Assembly: GCA_002811645.1 (NCBI GenBank)
Contig: PDIP01000028.1
Coordinates: forward strand, 21,086 to 85,085
Reading direction: 5' to 3'
DNA from: Corallochytrium limacisporum
Taxonomy: Eukaryota; Opisthokonta
Length of the DNA: 64,000 nucleotides
Shown here one piece after another: positions 50,149 to 60,839 of this stretch. The notes beneath the pieces are model-generated. The model was not told the origin of the DNA and did not search any database. It saw only the letters and a program-made list of their open reading frames with translations. Position 1 is the stretch's first letter, and the number at the start of each line of letters is the position of its first letter. Position numbers and translations under genes: made by a program.

Positions 50149-51582
50149 TCACAGGATCATCTCCTGGTTCAGCTTCTGGCCCTTGTATTCGTCCAAACCC
50201 TCACCGTCGTAGGAAGTCAGCGGGCTGATCTCTATTTCCGCAGTCTTGGACATTTCCGCACCAGCGGCCTGCAGCCAGCGGTGGCAAGCGTCCAGGTAGT
50301 CTTGGCGACACGTTTCAGGACAATCACTACCCGATCCAGGCGCATTCTTCAACGGACTAAACTCCTCGTTGCGGGCGCACTCATAGATGGCAAACTTTTC
50401 GCACATTGGGAAAACATCAAAGATAAAGAGTTCCATTTTGATACCGTTCGGGGTCGTAGTCTTGACTGTGTTACCTTCTTCATCGGCGTAAGGGATCTTC
50501 TTTTTGGCGACGTGGTGAACCAACTTCTCCACGTCCTCCTCACAGGTCTTCTTCAAATAGTCCATTGAGTAGTAATGATTGGCAATGTTGCCAGCATTGA
50601 AGGTCAGGGAGCCGTCCTCATTGGTGCGGTTGGCAGTGGTTTCTGTGATCTCAGAGTATTCAATGACCTGGTTTTTGCCATCGTACATGCACACCACACC
50701 CACAGACTCGTCAGGGCTGCGCTTGGGGACTACCTTGGCAGCGCACTGCACCCCTTGTTCGATAGCGAACCCGAGGAATCCAGGATCAGCAACCTTGACC
50801 AAAACATTGTCAACGCAGTAGGCATGCACGTGCTTAACTCCCTTCTTCTCCATGTCAGCAATGATTCCATTGTTGGTCAAGGCCTTGTAAAGCCCACCGT
50901 TACCATCCGGAGCCACGGCCACCTTGCCCTTGGACTCCAGCATGATCTTACCCTCAAAGTCTAAGCATGGCAGCACCCCCTGCTGGAAGAAAGTGATCTG
51001 CTCCTTGGGTATGCCAAAGTAGTTGTTCATCTCAAAGAATTCCTGGGTCGGGGCATCAGTGGGGCCCGAGGTCATTACGTACCAAGGGATGACAGGCTTC
51101 TCGCTCAGACCGGCCTGGTCCTGGGCCAGCTTGGCCACGCGCCTAATTTTCTCGGCTTGAATCTGAAACAGCGACTTCTTCGATGGCAAGCCAACATCAT
51201 AGCAGCCCTTTGGGGCGGAGGATCCTAGGCGAGTGCCCTGACCGCCAGCCAATAGCAGCACCGCGACCTCTCCGGCAGCAACGGCCTGCAGACCCTTGGT
51301 GCGCCAGTTCTTCTTGCTCTCTGCATCGCCAGTGATGGCGGACCCGGTGTTTTCCTTCGGCACGGGTTTGAGGCGACTGTCAGACTTAACCTTCTCATCA
51401 GTCTCTGAGGGCGGCGCCATGCAGCGCTTAAAGTATTCGTTGACCTTGTCGAATTCGATGGCTTCCAGTTGCTTGAGCAGGGGAGCCTTCTCGTCATCCG
51501 TAAGCTTGTCCCAGAACTTGAGCACTTGGGTCTGTCCCGCGGCCTCAATGGCCTGCTTGAGTTGATCGGGTACGGCGGTCAT
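50149..51582 (-). CDS. UAP1: UDP-N-acetylglucosamine pyrophosphorylase
   Basis: A 477-residue enzyme making UDP-GlcNAc from GlcNAc-1-P and UTP, the donor for chitin, N-glycans and GPI. The start is the ATG at 51582 (MTAVPDQLKQAIEAAGQTQV); the frame runs 11 codons upstream to a TTG. The UTP-binding signature LLAGGQGTRLGSSAPKG is present, followed by VMTSGPTDAPTQEFF and the uridine/sugar loop APDGNGGLYKAL. The later FNAGNIANHYYS and FIFDVFPMCEKF blocks match eukaryotic UAP1. Length is normal. Confidence 0.97.
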   Translation of the reverse strand: MTAVPDQLKQAIEAAGQTQVLKFWDKLTDDEKAPLLKQLEAIEFDKVNEYFKRCMAPPSETDEKVKSDSRLKPVPKENTGSAITGDAESKKNWRTKGLQAVAAGEVAVLLLAGGQGTRLGSSAPKGCYDVGLPSKKSLFQIQAEKIRRVAKLAQDQAGLSEKPVIPWYVMTSGPTDAPTQEFFEMNNYFGIPKEQITFFQQGVLPCLDFEGKIMLESKGKVAVAPDGNGGLYKALTNNGIIADMEKKGVKHVHAYCVDNVLVKVADPGFLGFAIEQGVQCAAKVVPKRSPDESVGVVCMYDGKNQVIEYSEITETTANRTNEDGSLTFNAGNIANHYYSMDYLKKTCEEDVEKLVHHVAKKKIPYADEEGNTVKTTTPNGIKMELFIFDVFPMCEKFAIYECARNEEFSPLKNAPGSGSDCPETCRQDYLDACHRWLQAAGAEMSKTAEIEISPLTSYDGEGLDEYKGQKLNQEMIL

Positions 51583-52288
51583 GGTTGCGGTCAGTAGTTT
51601 CTTTCTCTCTTCCAAAGCAAAAAAAAGGATACTTGGTCGCAGTAGTTTGTAGGTTGGAGTTCAGATCTTCCGTATCTCTTGACACACTGCAAAGCGAAAG
51701 GAGAACCGTGCCGACCTTGAAGGACCCATTCTCTGGCTCTGAACCTTGTATGAATCTCCGCGTGTATTTATGCGTGGGTGGGTGCCAGTGGTCACATTCC
51801 ACAGAAGACACGGCCAGAAAGTAAAGCAATGGACATCCAAGGGATGAGCGAGAAAGAGAGAGTGATCGAGAGCGCCACCAAACCCGGTGATCGCGTATGG
51901 ACAAACCCCCCTCCCCAAAACTTTGGGTAGGGACCGATGGGTTCCCGGCCCGCAACCTTCCCCGGAGGGAAGGGAGGGGGGGGGTCGCGGCCCCTTCCTT
52001 TCTTCTCCCCCCTCCCCGGGGGGCGGGAAGGGGTGGCCCACTTCCAAGCAGCTTCGCTCCCCGGGAACTCTCTCTCTTTCTTTGCCTTTTCTTTTTTCTT
52101 TTGGGGGTTCCTTGGTCGTTCGCTGTTTTGCCTTTTTCACCGAGCCTTTTGGCTTTTTGGCTGCTGTTTTTTCTTTTTTTTGTTTCTTTTTCTTCGTTTT
52201 CTCTTTCTTCCCTTGTGACATTCTTCAAGAAAAACTCCTTCCGTTCGGGAGTGGGTGGGTGACCGAGGACATTAAATCAGGCCCCAGG

Positions 52289-52318
52289 CACACACACACA
52301 CACACACTCTCTCTCTCG
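52289..52318. repeat. CA followed by CT microsatellite
   Basis: Two adjoining dinucleotide tracts. Confidence 0.9.
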
Positions 52319-52603
52319 CTTTGTTATCGCTTTCCGTGATTTCTATCCCGCCTCCCCCCTTCCTTCTCCATTTCCCCGCGCGTGACGGGGTATTTTCCAT
52401 GGCGCACGTATGGGATATTTCCCAAGGAATGCATCGGTGTTTACCTTTTTCTTTGTTCTCTCTCTCTCCCCCTTGCGCAGAGAGTCTGTTGTTTTTTTTT
52501 ATCTTTTTTTTTTTTGCGGGTGGCAGCGTATCACGAGCACGGGCCTTGTCTCTGTTTCGGTGTCGTGGCATACGCCCGGGGCCCCCGGTGGGAGGGGGGT
52601 TTT

Positions 52604-52688
52604 CTCTGTGTGTGTGTGTGTGTGTGACTCTTTCATTGTCGGCGGCTTCTCTCCAGCACAGCTTTGTGTGTGTGTGTGTGTGTGTGTG
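52604..52688. repeat. GT microsatellites
   Basis: Two GT tracts separated by about 40 bases of unique sequence. Confidence 0.9.
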
Positions 52689-53202
52689 CCCAAGCAGCAC
52701 CGAGCACGAAGATTGACGACAACGACGACTTGGGGTGGAAATTACTTAACCCCCCCCAACCGCGTTCGGTCGCGCACCGGCGTGAGTATGAATGGTGGTG
52801 CGGTGGGTGGTGCTGATTGAAGGAAGGGTTGCGGGTGAGAGGTGTGTGTGTGTGTGTGTGAGCAAATGATAGGAAAAAGTACGTTTCGAACAGACTGGCT
52901 ATCGCTGCCTCTCTCTCTCTCTCTCTTTCTCTTCGTATCACCGCCCTCGTGGGGAGGGGGAAGCGCCACCCGAGAACCCCGTGGACATTGTGCGAAGGAA
53001 GAGAGATCTGTGTTGGTGTGTGTGCTTTTCAATTGCCAAAGACTCAGGTGTCCCGGTGTTCCCTGAAACGACCCAGAGGGTAGCGCCGCACCATCGTCCC
53101 GACTTCTCTCCTCCTCTGGTGGTGTCTCCCTTAGCAATTACCGGAGTCTAATTTCATGGCAAGGGCGGCGGGTGGCTTTCGGGGAAAAAGAATTCCAAGT
53201 GG

Positions 53203-53222
53203 CCCCCCCCCCCGGGGGGGGG
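53203..53222. repeat. C11/G9 homopolymer palindrome
   Basis: Eleven C then nine G with no spacer. Third block of the kind seen at 15409-15428 and 44318-44339. Confidence 0.9.
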
Positions 53223-53537
53223 AACCTAAAAAGGAACAACAACGGCCCCCCCCCGGGTCCCCCCCTCCGGTCTTGGAAGAGGGAGAAGAGGAGGGGGGGG
53301 GAGGGGGTGGGGCGCCGATCCACCCGTCTGGTTTAAAAAAAAAGCAGAGTGTGGGGAGCAAGGCAGCACTTGTAGGCCGCGCGCACACACACACACACAC
53401 CATCATCCGCAAAACTCGCAGAAAGTCCCCAACAGGGAAGCAAAAGGTAACTCTTGGGAGAGTCGAAATGACTGACCCGGATCTAACTGAAACACTTATT
53501 ACTTTACTTAATTGCCAGGGGTGGAGTTGCTTCCGAT

Positions 53538-56500
53538 TCACTTGCGGCGGTTGCTCAACGGGTTTTCTGATATGAACAGATCTTCTTCCTCGATGCTGCC
53601 ACGGGTACCCATGAGGTACGCACCGGGACTGCGAATGGTAGCACCGGTGGCACTTCCAGCAGCCATGCCAGCATTACGGTCGTAATAGTCACTCTCCTGG
53701 CGAGCCACGGAGTGAGGTTGAATGGTTTCTGGCCGTCGATTGTGGGCCTGCCGTGGTTGCTGTGGCTGTGGCCGTGCCGGCGAGACTGATTCTCCTGCCA
53801 ACGTGCCCTGACTGCGAACGAGGGGTGCCTTGCTTCCAAACAGAGAAGCATCTGACCCATGTGTACCCGTAGCCCCACTTGATGTCGAGTCCCTGACATC
53901 AATGACCGATCCACTCACTCCGGAGGGCAAGGGGTAGCCAGCACTGCCCAAAGTAACTTGGGACGACGGGGGACTGCCACCGTCCAAACCCATCTTCTTC
54001 TCCTCAACATCGTGTACTGCATCGCTATCCATGACAGTCTCGTGTTCCTCCACTTTCTTCTTCCCCTTGAGCTGACGCACATACTTCCGAAGCCCGCCGT
54101 AGGGCAGCAGTCGGGAGACGTACTCTAGGCCAAGGAACGCAAAGAAGCGCATCAGCGCACCCAGGACAACCATGATACCGCAGTTTCGCAGTGCAACGCC
54201 GCTCTCAAAGCCTGTCAGATCGTTCTGAGCCTGCTGTACAAACTCGCGCTCGAATTCTGGTAGTGCCGAGGCCTCCGTGTCCAGGAGCGCCTCAATTGCC
54301 CAGCGCAGATAGGACGGAAACAGAACAAAGTTGGCATTTGCTTCTTGCAGATCCCGCCGGCTCGGCTCCTCTAGTCCAGCCAGCACAAAAGTCATGACCA
54401 CGGGCAGCAATAGACCCACAAACTTGGCCACCTCTGGCGAAGCCAGTACACTGATCAGGTAGCCGTAGCCGGTAGCAGCGTAACTCATAGTCAACCAGAT
54501 AAGGTAGTACTGCGCCACGGATCCGGGTGGCATCACAAAAGCAATCCATATGGCTGTGTACACAAGCGGCACCACCGTTACTTCAGGAAAGAGGTAGGCA
54601 AGATCCCGAGACAGGAAGAGTGCACTCATGCGCTGACCAGCAAAGGCGTTGCGTCGGATCAGTGCTTTGTCATCGCCAAAGATTTTGAGAGAACTCAGAG
54701 TCATGAGCACCGCGAGCATCAGCGAGGATAACAGAAAATCCGCCCGGGGCGTGAAACGGAAGGCCATGCCTAAGATGAAGCCAGCAATCAGAGCACCCCA
54801 TACTTCGGTCTCGACCCGGGGTAGGGCCTTAATCTTTGCAGTGAGGACTTGACGCAGGTGCCATATAAGGTGCAGGGGCCATTCCACGAGGTTGCGGCTG
54901 GCACTGATGTGGTTCCTGGGTTGGGATCCATTGCTACTGTCCATGTTTGGTGCCCCATCTAAGACACTGTCATCAGCTGCTGATGACTCGATGTCGGTCT
55001 CTTTCCTCTTCTTCATCTCATCACCAACCTGGTTTTTATCATCACCGGAGGGATGTTCCTTGTCAATCTGTCCCAACCGCTTCTGTAGTACCTCCTCCAT
55101 ATCATCTGCACCGATTGTCACTTTGCCAGCGTTGAAACCAAGTGCATCGGCCAGGGCCACCAGCACTGCTTCATCGTCGACATTCACCCCCAAAGATGCT
55201 AAGTCTTCGCTTACTTCGTCGAGAATAGCCCAAAGAGTGCGCTTGCTCTGCGATCCCTGCCAAAGGTTGCGATTGATGGCAATGCTGCGCTTGGCTTCAG
55301 TTTGCTGCGTCTGCATGAGACGCGCGGTCTGGCGGGGCCCAAGACGATCGAGAGTCTGGTAGACAGTCTCGGGACCAAAATCACCGTTAAACATGGCGGT
55401 TGCCTGTGTCCGACCGAGCGTGCGTTTGCGTCCAGCGTTGGCCATGGTCCGGCGCATGGTGGCACCGAGGGTTGTGGCCGAAGAAGGGCGGGTTGCCGCA
55501 CTGACATGGCTCTCCAAAAACTTGTGCATTTCCGCAGTAGACTTGCTGGTGGCGTTGTGCTGATCGCGGATGCTGGTGGCGTTGTGCTGATCGCGGAAAC
55601 GTTGCCATTGTGTCGGAACCCATACTGCATACTCTTTGGGGTCTTCCGGTTGCTCCAGCATCATCATGGACTCTGCTCTGTCGGCACGATGCTTACGATG
55701 ATAGTTTCCATTGCCATTGTTGTGCATGTTCCGCTGTCTATACTCCCGCGGGTCTCCTCCTTCTTCCTCCTCTTTCAACACTTCTTCAACTAAAGCGAAG
55801 GTGTCAAACTGTGACCGGCGGGTGCGACCACGGCTCGTGCGCCTTTGTGTGATTGACTGCATCTCCTGCTCATTCACAGTCTCTGCCGATGGCAATGTGG
55901 ACGAATTTGACCCCGAAGATCGCCCACTCAGCACGTCCAAGAAGTAGTCTGCTGGGTTCTCTTTCTCCGGCATGTCCAGGCGCAAGTACCTAATCCACCC
56001 CTCCAACAGCGCTGGCGGTCCCTCGTAGGCCAGCCTTCCACCGTTAGCGAGAATGACGACGTGATCCAGGGCCATGAACGAAGACAAGGCCGGCTGGTGT
56101 ACCACCGCACAGACTGTTGTAAAAGTCTGCTGGGCGATGCCCTTCAGCGAATTAGTCAGCATCAGCGCTGTCCATGAGTCTAGGCCAGTGGTTGGTTCGT
56201 CCAGGAAGAGCAGAGTCGGATCTGCCACGAGCTCGAGACCGACATTCAGACGCTTTCGTTGGCCGCCACTGATTCCACGCTCACCACCAGGTCGGCCCGG
56301 GTAGCTGTCTGCCACATCAACTAGGTCCAGCAGCAGTAGCGTATCCTCAACCAACGTCTTGATATTCGCCTCTGCTGCCCTAGAGAGACTGAGGCCGTCC
56401 AGTGCGTGGTTTCCGCACTGGTCTCGGAAGCGAAGGCGGGCGCTGTAAGTTAGATTCTCCCGGACTGTTAGATACTCGTGCACGGTGTCATCCTGTGGGA

Positions 56501-57767
56501 CGAAACCAATATCACGGCCGGTTAACGTTGTCATGGACACAGTTTCTTCGGCCTGGCCACGGCCCAAGGTCGCGGATCGGAGTTTCCGAGCGACTTGACC
56601 GTGGGTAATGACTGCTTCACACTGTCCCATCACCTGTCCGTAGGCCTGCGCGCGATTGCACATAACGTTCATAAGGGATGTCTTACCGCACCCGGACGGG
56701 CCCATGATAGCTGTGAAGGCACCGGCAGGCAGGGTCACACTCACGTTGTTGACAATAACCTTTGTCTTCGATGGAGCGGTAGTGGATGACCCGTTTGTTT
56801 TCTGCTTAGTCGCTGCCTTTGCCGCCGCTTTGGCATTCGGGTCCGGAACAGTAAGAAAGACATCCCTGCAGCGAAGGGTCATGGGGCGATCCTTGACCTG
56901 CATAGCACGGTTGCGCATGGTGTACCGAGATAGATCCGCACCCGTGAAATACTCTAGGACGAGATCCAATGCATAGATTCCCCGCCGACTGTCGCTCAGA
57001 TCTCCCGCAACAATCACCCTTCGCTTGTCCATTGGTTTCCGTACTAAATAGCGGAACAGGTACTTGACCGTGACAATGATGGCAATGATCAGCACCAGAA
57101 TGATAATCGGAAACGATGGTGTTGTGGAACCCTCAGGGCACCTTTGTAATGAACCACAGTCCCTTGGATCTACTGTGCCCGCTCTGCAGAAGAATCCCTC
57201 TGGACAGATCTCCTGCCTTCGCATTATCTGTTGGGTGGGCAGGTCCTGTTGGCTCTGAGTTTCATTCCCATCATCCGAATCCACTGATGGCAGAGGGACG
57301 GCCAGTAGCACCCCGCTCCCAGCAGCTGGGTTGCCATCGTCGTAGAATGGATCCAACGGACAGAATGATCCCTCGGCACAGCGCATTGGCTGCATACTGC
57401 CTTCCAGGCACACGTTACCCGGCGATACTACGGTGGTCACGCAGGCATAAGTGGAGGCACCCTCAAATGGTGCACCGTCCGCCTCCGTTGCACCACCAGT
57501 CACTGCTGACGGCGTGGCACCGGCTGGGCACGCATGACCCGCTGGACAGGGCAGCTGGTCTGTCAGAGAGGGACAATACGAGCCACCCGCACAGAGCACC
57601 GAAAGAACTGTGCCATTGCGCAAGTCTGTGCCCGCAGGGCAGAAACTACCGGGGAGGCATTGTTGGCAGATACCTTCAGGACCCAGAGGATCCGATTCGG
57701 GCTCGCAGAATAGTCCTGCGGCACAGGTACCTTCACCGATCACGCACTCAAAACCCAAGAGGGCCAT
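53538..57767 (-). CDS. ABCG-type half-transporter with Cys-rich N-terminus
   Basis: A 1409-residue half-transporter like yeast Adp1 and plant ABCG24/ABCG28-like proteins. Residues 1-215 are Cys-rich with repeats of the pattern GSFCPAG or GSYCPS, followed by one membrane span (about 219-241). The nucleotide-binding domain has Walker A GPSGCGKTS (near 356), signature ISGGQRKR (near 500) and Walker B LLFLDEPTTGLD. A linker of about 400 residues (570-970), partly low complexity, includes a 9-residue tandem repeat and an EF-hand-like segment near 866-895. The six-span ABC2 membrane domain follows (about 988-1215) and a disordered C-terminus. There is no obvious signal peptide. The other large ABCG gene, at 60840, is divergent from it. 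Confidence 0.93.
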   Translation of the reverse strand: MALLGFECVIGEGTCAAGLFCEPESDPLGPEGICQQCLPGSFCPAGTDLRNGTVLSVLCAGGSYCPSLTDQLPCPAGHACPAGATPSAVTGGATEADGAPFEGASTYACVTTVVSPGNVCLEGSMQPMRCAEGSFCPLDPFYDDGNPAAGSGVLLAVPLPSVDSDDGNETQSQQDLPTQQIMRRQEICPEGFFCRAGTVDPRDCGSLQRCPEGSTTPSFPIIILVLIIAIIVTVKYLFRYLVRKPMDKRRVIVAGDLSDSRRGIYALDLVLEYFTGADLSRYTMRNRAMQVKDRPMTLRCRDVFLTVPDPNAKAAAKAATKQKTNGSSTTAPSKTKVIVNNVSVTLPAGAFTAIMGPSGCGKTSLMNVMCNRAQAYGQVMGQCEAVITHGQVARKLRSATLGRGQAEETVSMTTLTGRDIGFVPQDDTVHEYLTVRENLTYSARLRFRDQCGNHALDGLSLSRAAEANIKTLVEDTLLLLDLVDVADSYPGRPGGERGISGGQRKRLNVGLELVADPTLLFLDEPTTGLDSWTALMLTNSLKGIAQQTFTTVCAVVHQPALSSFMALDHVVILANGGRLAYEGPPALLEGWIRYLRLDMPEKENPADYFLDVLSGRSSGSNSSTLPSAETVNEQEMQSITQRRTSRGRTRRSQFDTFALVEEVLKEEEEGGDPREYRQRNMHNNGNGNYHRKHRADRAESMMMLEQPEDPKEYAVWVPTQWQRFRDQHNATSIRDQHNATSKSTAEMHKFLESHVSAATRPSSATTLGATMRRTMANAGRKRTLGRTQATAMFNGDFGPETVYQTLDRLGPRQTARLMQTQQTEAKRSIAINRNLWQGSQSKRTLWAILDEVSEDLASLGVNVDDEAVLVALADALGFNAGKVTIGADDMEEVLQKRLGQIDKEHPSGDDKNQVGDEMKKRKETDIESSAADDSVLDGAPNMDSSNGSQPRNHISASRNLVEWPLHLIWHLRQVLTAKIKALPRVETEVWGALIAGFILGMAFRFTPRADFLLSSLMLAVLMTLSSLKIFGDDKALIRRNAFAGQRMSALFLSRDLAYLFPEVTVVPLVYTAIWIAFVMPPGSVAQYYLIWLTMSYAATGYGYLISVLASPEVAKFVGLLLPVVMTFVLAGLEEPSRRDLQEANANFVLFPSYLRWAIEALLDTEASALPEFEREFVQQAQNDLTGFESGVALRNCGIMVVLGALMRFFAFLGLEYVSRLLPYGGLRKYVRQLKGKKKVEEHETVMDSDAVHDVEEKKMGLDGGSPPSSQVTLGSAGYPLPSGVSGSVIDVRDSTSSGATGTHGSDASLFGSKAPLVRSQGTLAGESVSPARPQPQQPRQAHNRRPETIQPHSVARQESDYYDRNAGMAAGSATGATIRSPGAYLMGTRGSIEEEDLFISENPLSNRRK
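55544..55597. repeat. exact 27-base tandem duplication inside the ABCG coding region
   Basis: Two identical 27-base copies (55544-55570 and 55571-55597) encode the consecutive 9-residue units RDQHNATSI and RDQHNATSK in the linker. The frame is kept. The sequence may be a recent slip duplication. Confidence 0.95.
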
Positions 57768-60700
57768 AGTTCACCAGTGTCCCTTTCTTCTTCTGCTGGA
57801 ACTTGTGATGTGGATTTCTTTGTTAACCACCCATACTCAATCCATTCTTATTTCAGCCAGATGGTTCTTTGATACTATCACTGCCGATCCCTTTCGGCCT
57901 CTATACTGTTCACATCACCAAAAGACGATCCTTGGATTGTGGCCTGTCAAGAATGCCTTAGCACCAATGTCGGAACTACCTTCTAAGTGGGCGGAGGATA
58001 GTGCCCAGTTGCATTTGTTCGACGGCATGCGTCCACCATTTTATCTATCCTTTCGGCAGTGTAACACCAACCTTTACCCATATCTGTCAAGCTCAGCAGG
58101 CTCCCAAAGACACCCAGAGTACAGCCTCGCCATGGCGCCGTACGAAAGACGACAAGGGTTCTCCCTGGGTGAAAGGCGCACTTGCCCTCCCCCTTTTCCC
58201 CTCTTTGGTCTCCCTCCTCACTCCCGCCGCCTAGGCCCTTTGCAGCCCCCGGCCTACCCGGGGGGAGCTCTAAACATTCCCCACCCGCGATGTTCCCTTT
58301 GCCAAACCTCGCTCTCCCGGGGGCAGCCTCTCGCACCGTGTGCCTCTTTGGTAACCCTTCTCTCGCGATGCCGGTTAATCGCTGGTCAAGTGTATCCCCG
58401 GGGTGTACGGTGGCCGTTTGTGGACGTGCTGGTGTGCTGCTTCCTTTTCAAAGCCGTCCAAAATGGCGGTATGTACCCCTCTCTGCCTGCGCCTGAACCC
58501 ATCTTAATTGGACGTCACGGCCCACGGCGAGAAGGAGGCGAGGTGGAACGAGAAAGAAGCATACAATCCGACCAAAGTGGCTGGCAGAAAAACCAAACGG
58601 GAGGAAACTACCGTGGGCCGTAACGCCAAAGCGTTGCCCTGTGTATGTGAGTGTTGTGTCCGTTATCCATTTTGCGTTGTGTGTTCGGAGGTGTCAGACT
58701 TCCCCGGTGTTCCGGGAGAGATGGAGTAGGAAACCTCATAACCCCGAATTAGAGATCTGTCTGGTCAAAATCACACATTCCCCGCGCCGCAAACCCTCCC
58801 CAACTCTCCTGCAGTCCCCCGTTTTTTTCTCCTACGCGCGTCGGCAATTTTTTTTTCGTGGTCCCCTTCTTTTTCTCCTTCGGTTGATTTTCTTGCACCG
58901 CAATTGAAATACCAGAGCTACCATACAAATGATCTACCGGGGCAGGAGAGATCGCGGGAGAAAGTAAAGGAGAAAACAAAATACGAGAGAGAGAGAGAGA
59001 GGAGGATGGGAGAAATGCCCAAAACGCGGAGAACAATGAAACAAATACAAAAAGAACGAAAAGCCCTTTCTCCTTCCGGGTCCCTTCCCCAATGCAGCAC
59101 TTGCTCGGACGGAAACAGCATAACTGACCTACACAGAGACAGGGAAGTGGAGGGGGGGGGGACGGAAGAAAAATTTTACTGCTCGGCCCGGTCGACATAC
59201 GTTCTCAATCTGTCATTCTGTCCTGAACCATGACCAAATTCATCACGGCACACGCGAATCGGGAGAGATGGCTGACCGTGCGTGAATGTATTTGTATGTT
59301 TGCGTGGGTGTGTCTAATGTCTCTGTGCCTCTCACCAATCCCAAAAAAAGCAAAGCAACGTCAAAGAAAGGCAGGAGGCAACCGATTGAAGTGGGTGGAC
59401 GGTCCAGCGCGGGCGCATAAAGGTACTCAGAGACAGAGAGGTGAGCGCGCGCACAAGAGAAGAGCATACGAGGATTGAGCTCGACATAGACAAGACCAAT
59501 AGGCCACCAGGCGTCCTGAAGAGTCCCCGCTGGACTTGTTTTGCATGCAGGGTGCATGCACGAAAACAACAGCTCAAGTTGAGATGCTCCGAGAACGCCA
59601 ATCCGATGGCATCTGTTGACCCTCTGGCAGGCTGGCAGGCTGACACGCACGGACTCTTGAGGCTCTATCGGTTCTCCACCGCATAAATTCCTCAGTGCTT
59701 GCTCCTGCTACCACTCACTTACTTCCACCCACACGTCCACGTAAGACGAGCCCGCCAGGGTACCGCGCGTTTCCGGTCGCATGGTAGAGAGCGGTGGCTT
59801 ACAAGGTTTGGACACTCACGGCATCCCCGGCAGCCCTGATGCTTTCATTCGAAATCCGGGTGTAGCCGTAGACTATAATAAATATATGGCATTTTGTGCA
59901 CAGCCCAAAACGGGTCATTCGCGTGTTAAACTTTCTACGGTCCCCACCCCAAACGACTGCCCAAATTTTTCTTTCACAGCTTGGATTAAACCCCTAAGTT
60001 TCACCCCCCCCTTCTTCTGGGCCCTGTATTATCAGTGAATCCTCTATAGAATCAATTAAAAATGATGAGGTTTTTGTAACCCTAAGTCCCCGGCAAGAAT
60101 GTGACGTTCTTGCCGTCAGAAAGCTAGATCCCCGGGGCCTGCACGGCACGGTGCTCCAGGGACGAAATGACGACGCACATCGGGCAATATTGCATGCTAG
60201 CCTCTCTTATATCCTGAACATTCACTATCCATTCCAGGACCACTGGTCCACGAGACACCTATCTCCACACCTGTGCACACCTCCATCAGGGCGGAGAGAA
60301 GTCAAGTGCTTGGGCACAGAGCCTACGCGGCGTTGGCCAAAGCGGACCGGGACCGGAAGGCCCCCCCCACCCCCGAAGGATGGAGAAGGAGGAGGCGCCC
60401 CTGCGAGAGGCGGGGGTTGAAGGGGAAGAGGTCCCCAGCGGTCTCGGGTCTCTGTGTGTGCGGTGCGGTGGTCTATCCGGAAGGTACCGCTGGCGCGCTG
60501 AACGTACGACATGAGACCTAGAATGGAGTCGTTGTGTTTGTGTGAGTGTGTGGGATGTAATCTTGTAAGTGGATCTGGCCAACGTGCGCAGCATTGCCCT
60601 TTCCCATCTGTGGGTCTCAGTCATCATGCTTGGTATGAAAAGGGTTGTTTCATCTGTAGAGGAGCGTGGATCGAGGGCCACATTATTCATGAAGTGACGA

Positions 60701-60839
60701 AGACTCAGGGCGATCTAAAATTTAAGCAACCAGTCAGGTGTAAGCATAGGAAAGAAGGTGATCACAGGAAAAGTGAGAATGGGATGACTGACGCCTAAGG
60801 AAATAGTTCTATCGACACGGACACGGGATCACTACCACA
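57768..60839. other. 3.1 kb divergent intergenic region between the two ABCG genes
   Basis: Bidirectional promoter region. It has C/G-rich patches (58240-58330), a GA tract (about 58985-59002), a G-run (about 59152-59160) and C-runs near 60005-60011 and 60361-60367. The frame at 57610-58623 overlaps the upstream gene's N-terminus in antisense and is a shadow. I see no RNA gene. Confidence 0.6.

Larger units (their letters stand above)
51583..53537. other. 2 kb noncoding island with microsatellites and C/G runs
   Basis: Upstream of UAP1. It contains C-rich and G-rich blocks (51950-52035), a CA-to-CT microsatellite (about 52289-52318), GT tracts (about 52604-52625, 52663-52688, 52841-52860), a T-rich stretch (about 52150-52210), a further C/G palindrome and a CA tract (about 53383-53401). 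No gene is supported; frames are low complexity. Confidence 0.6.

Noticed and set aside
57610-58623. 337-codon plus-strand frame
   Set aside because: Its first part is antisense to the ABCG coding region and the rest is proline/serine-rich C-tract translation.
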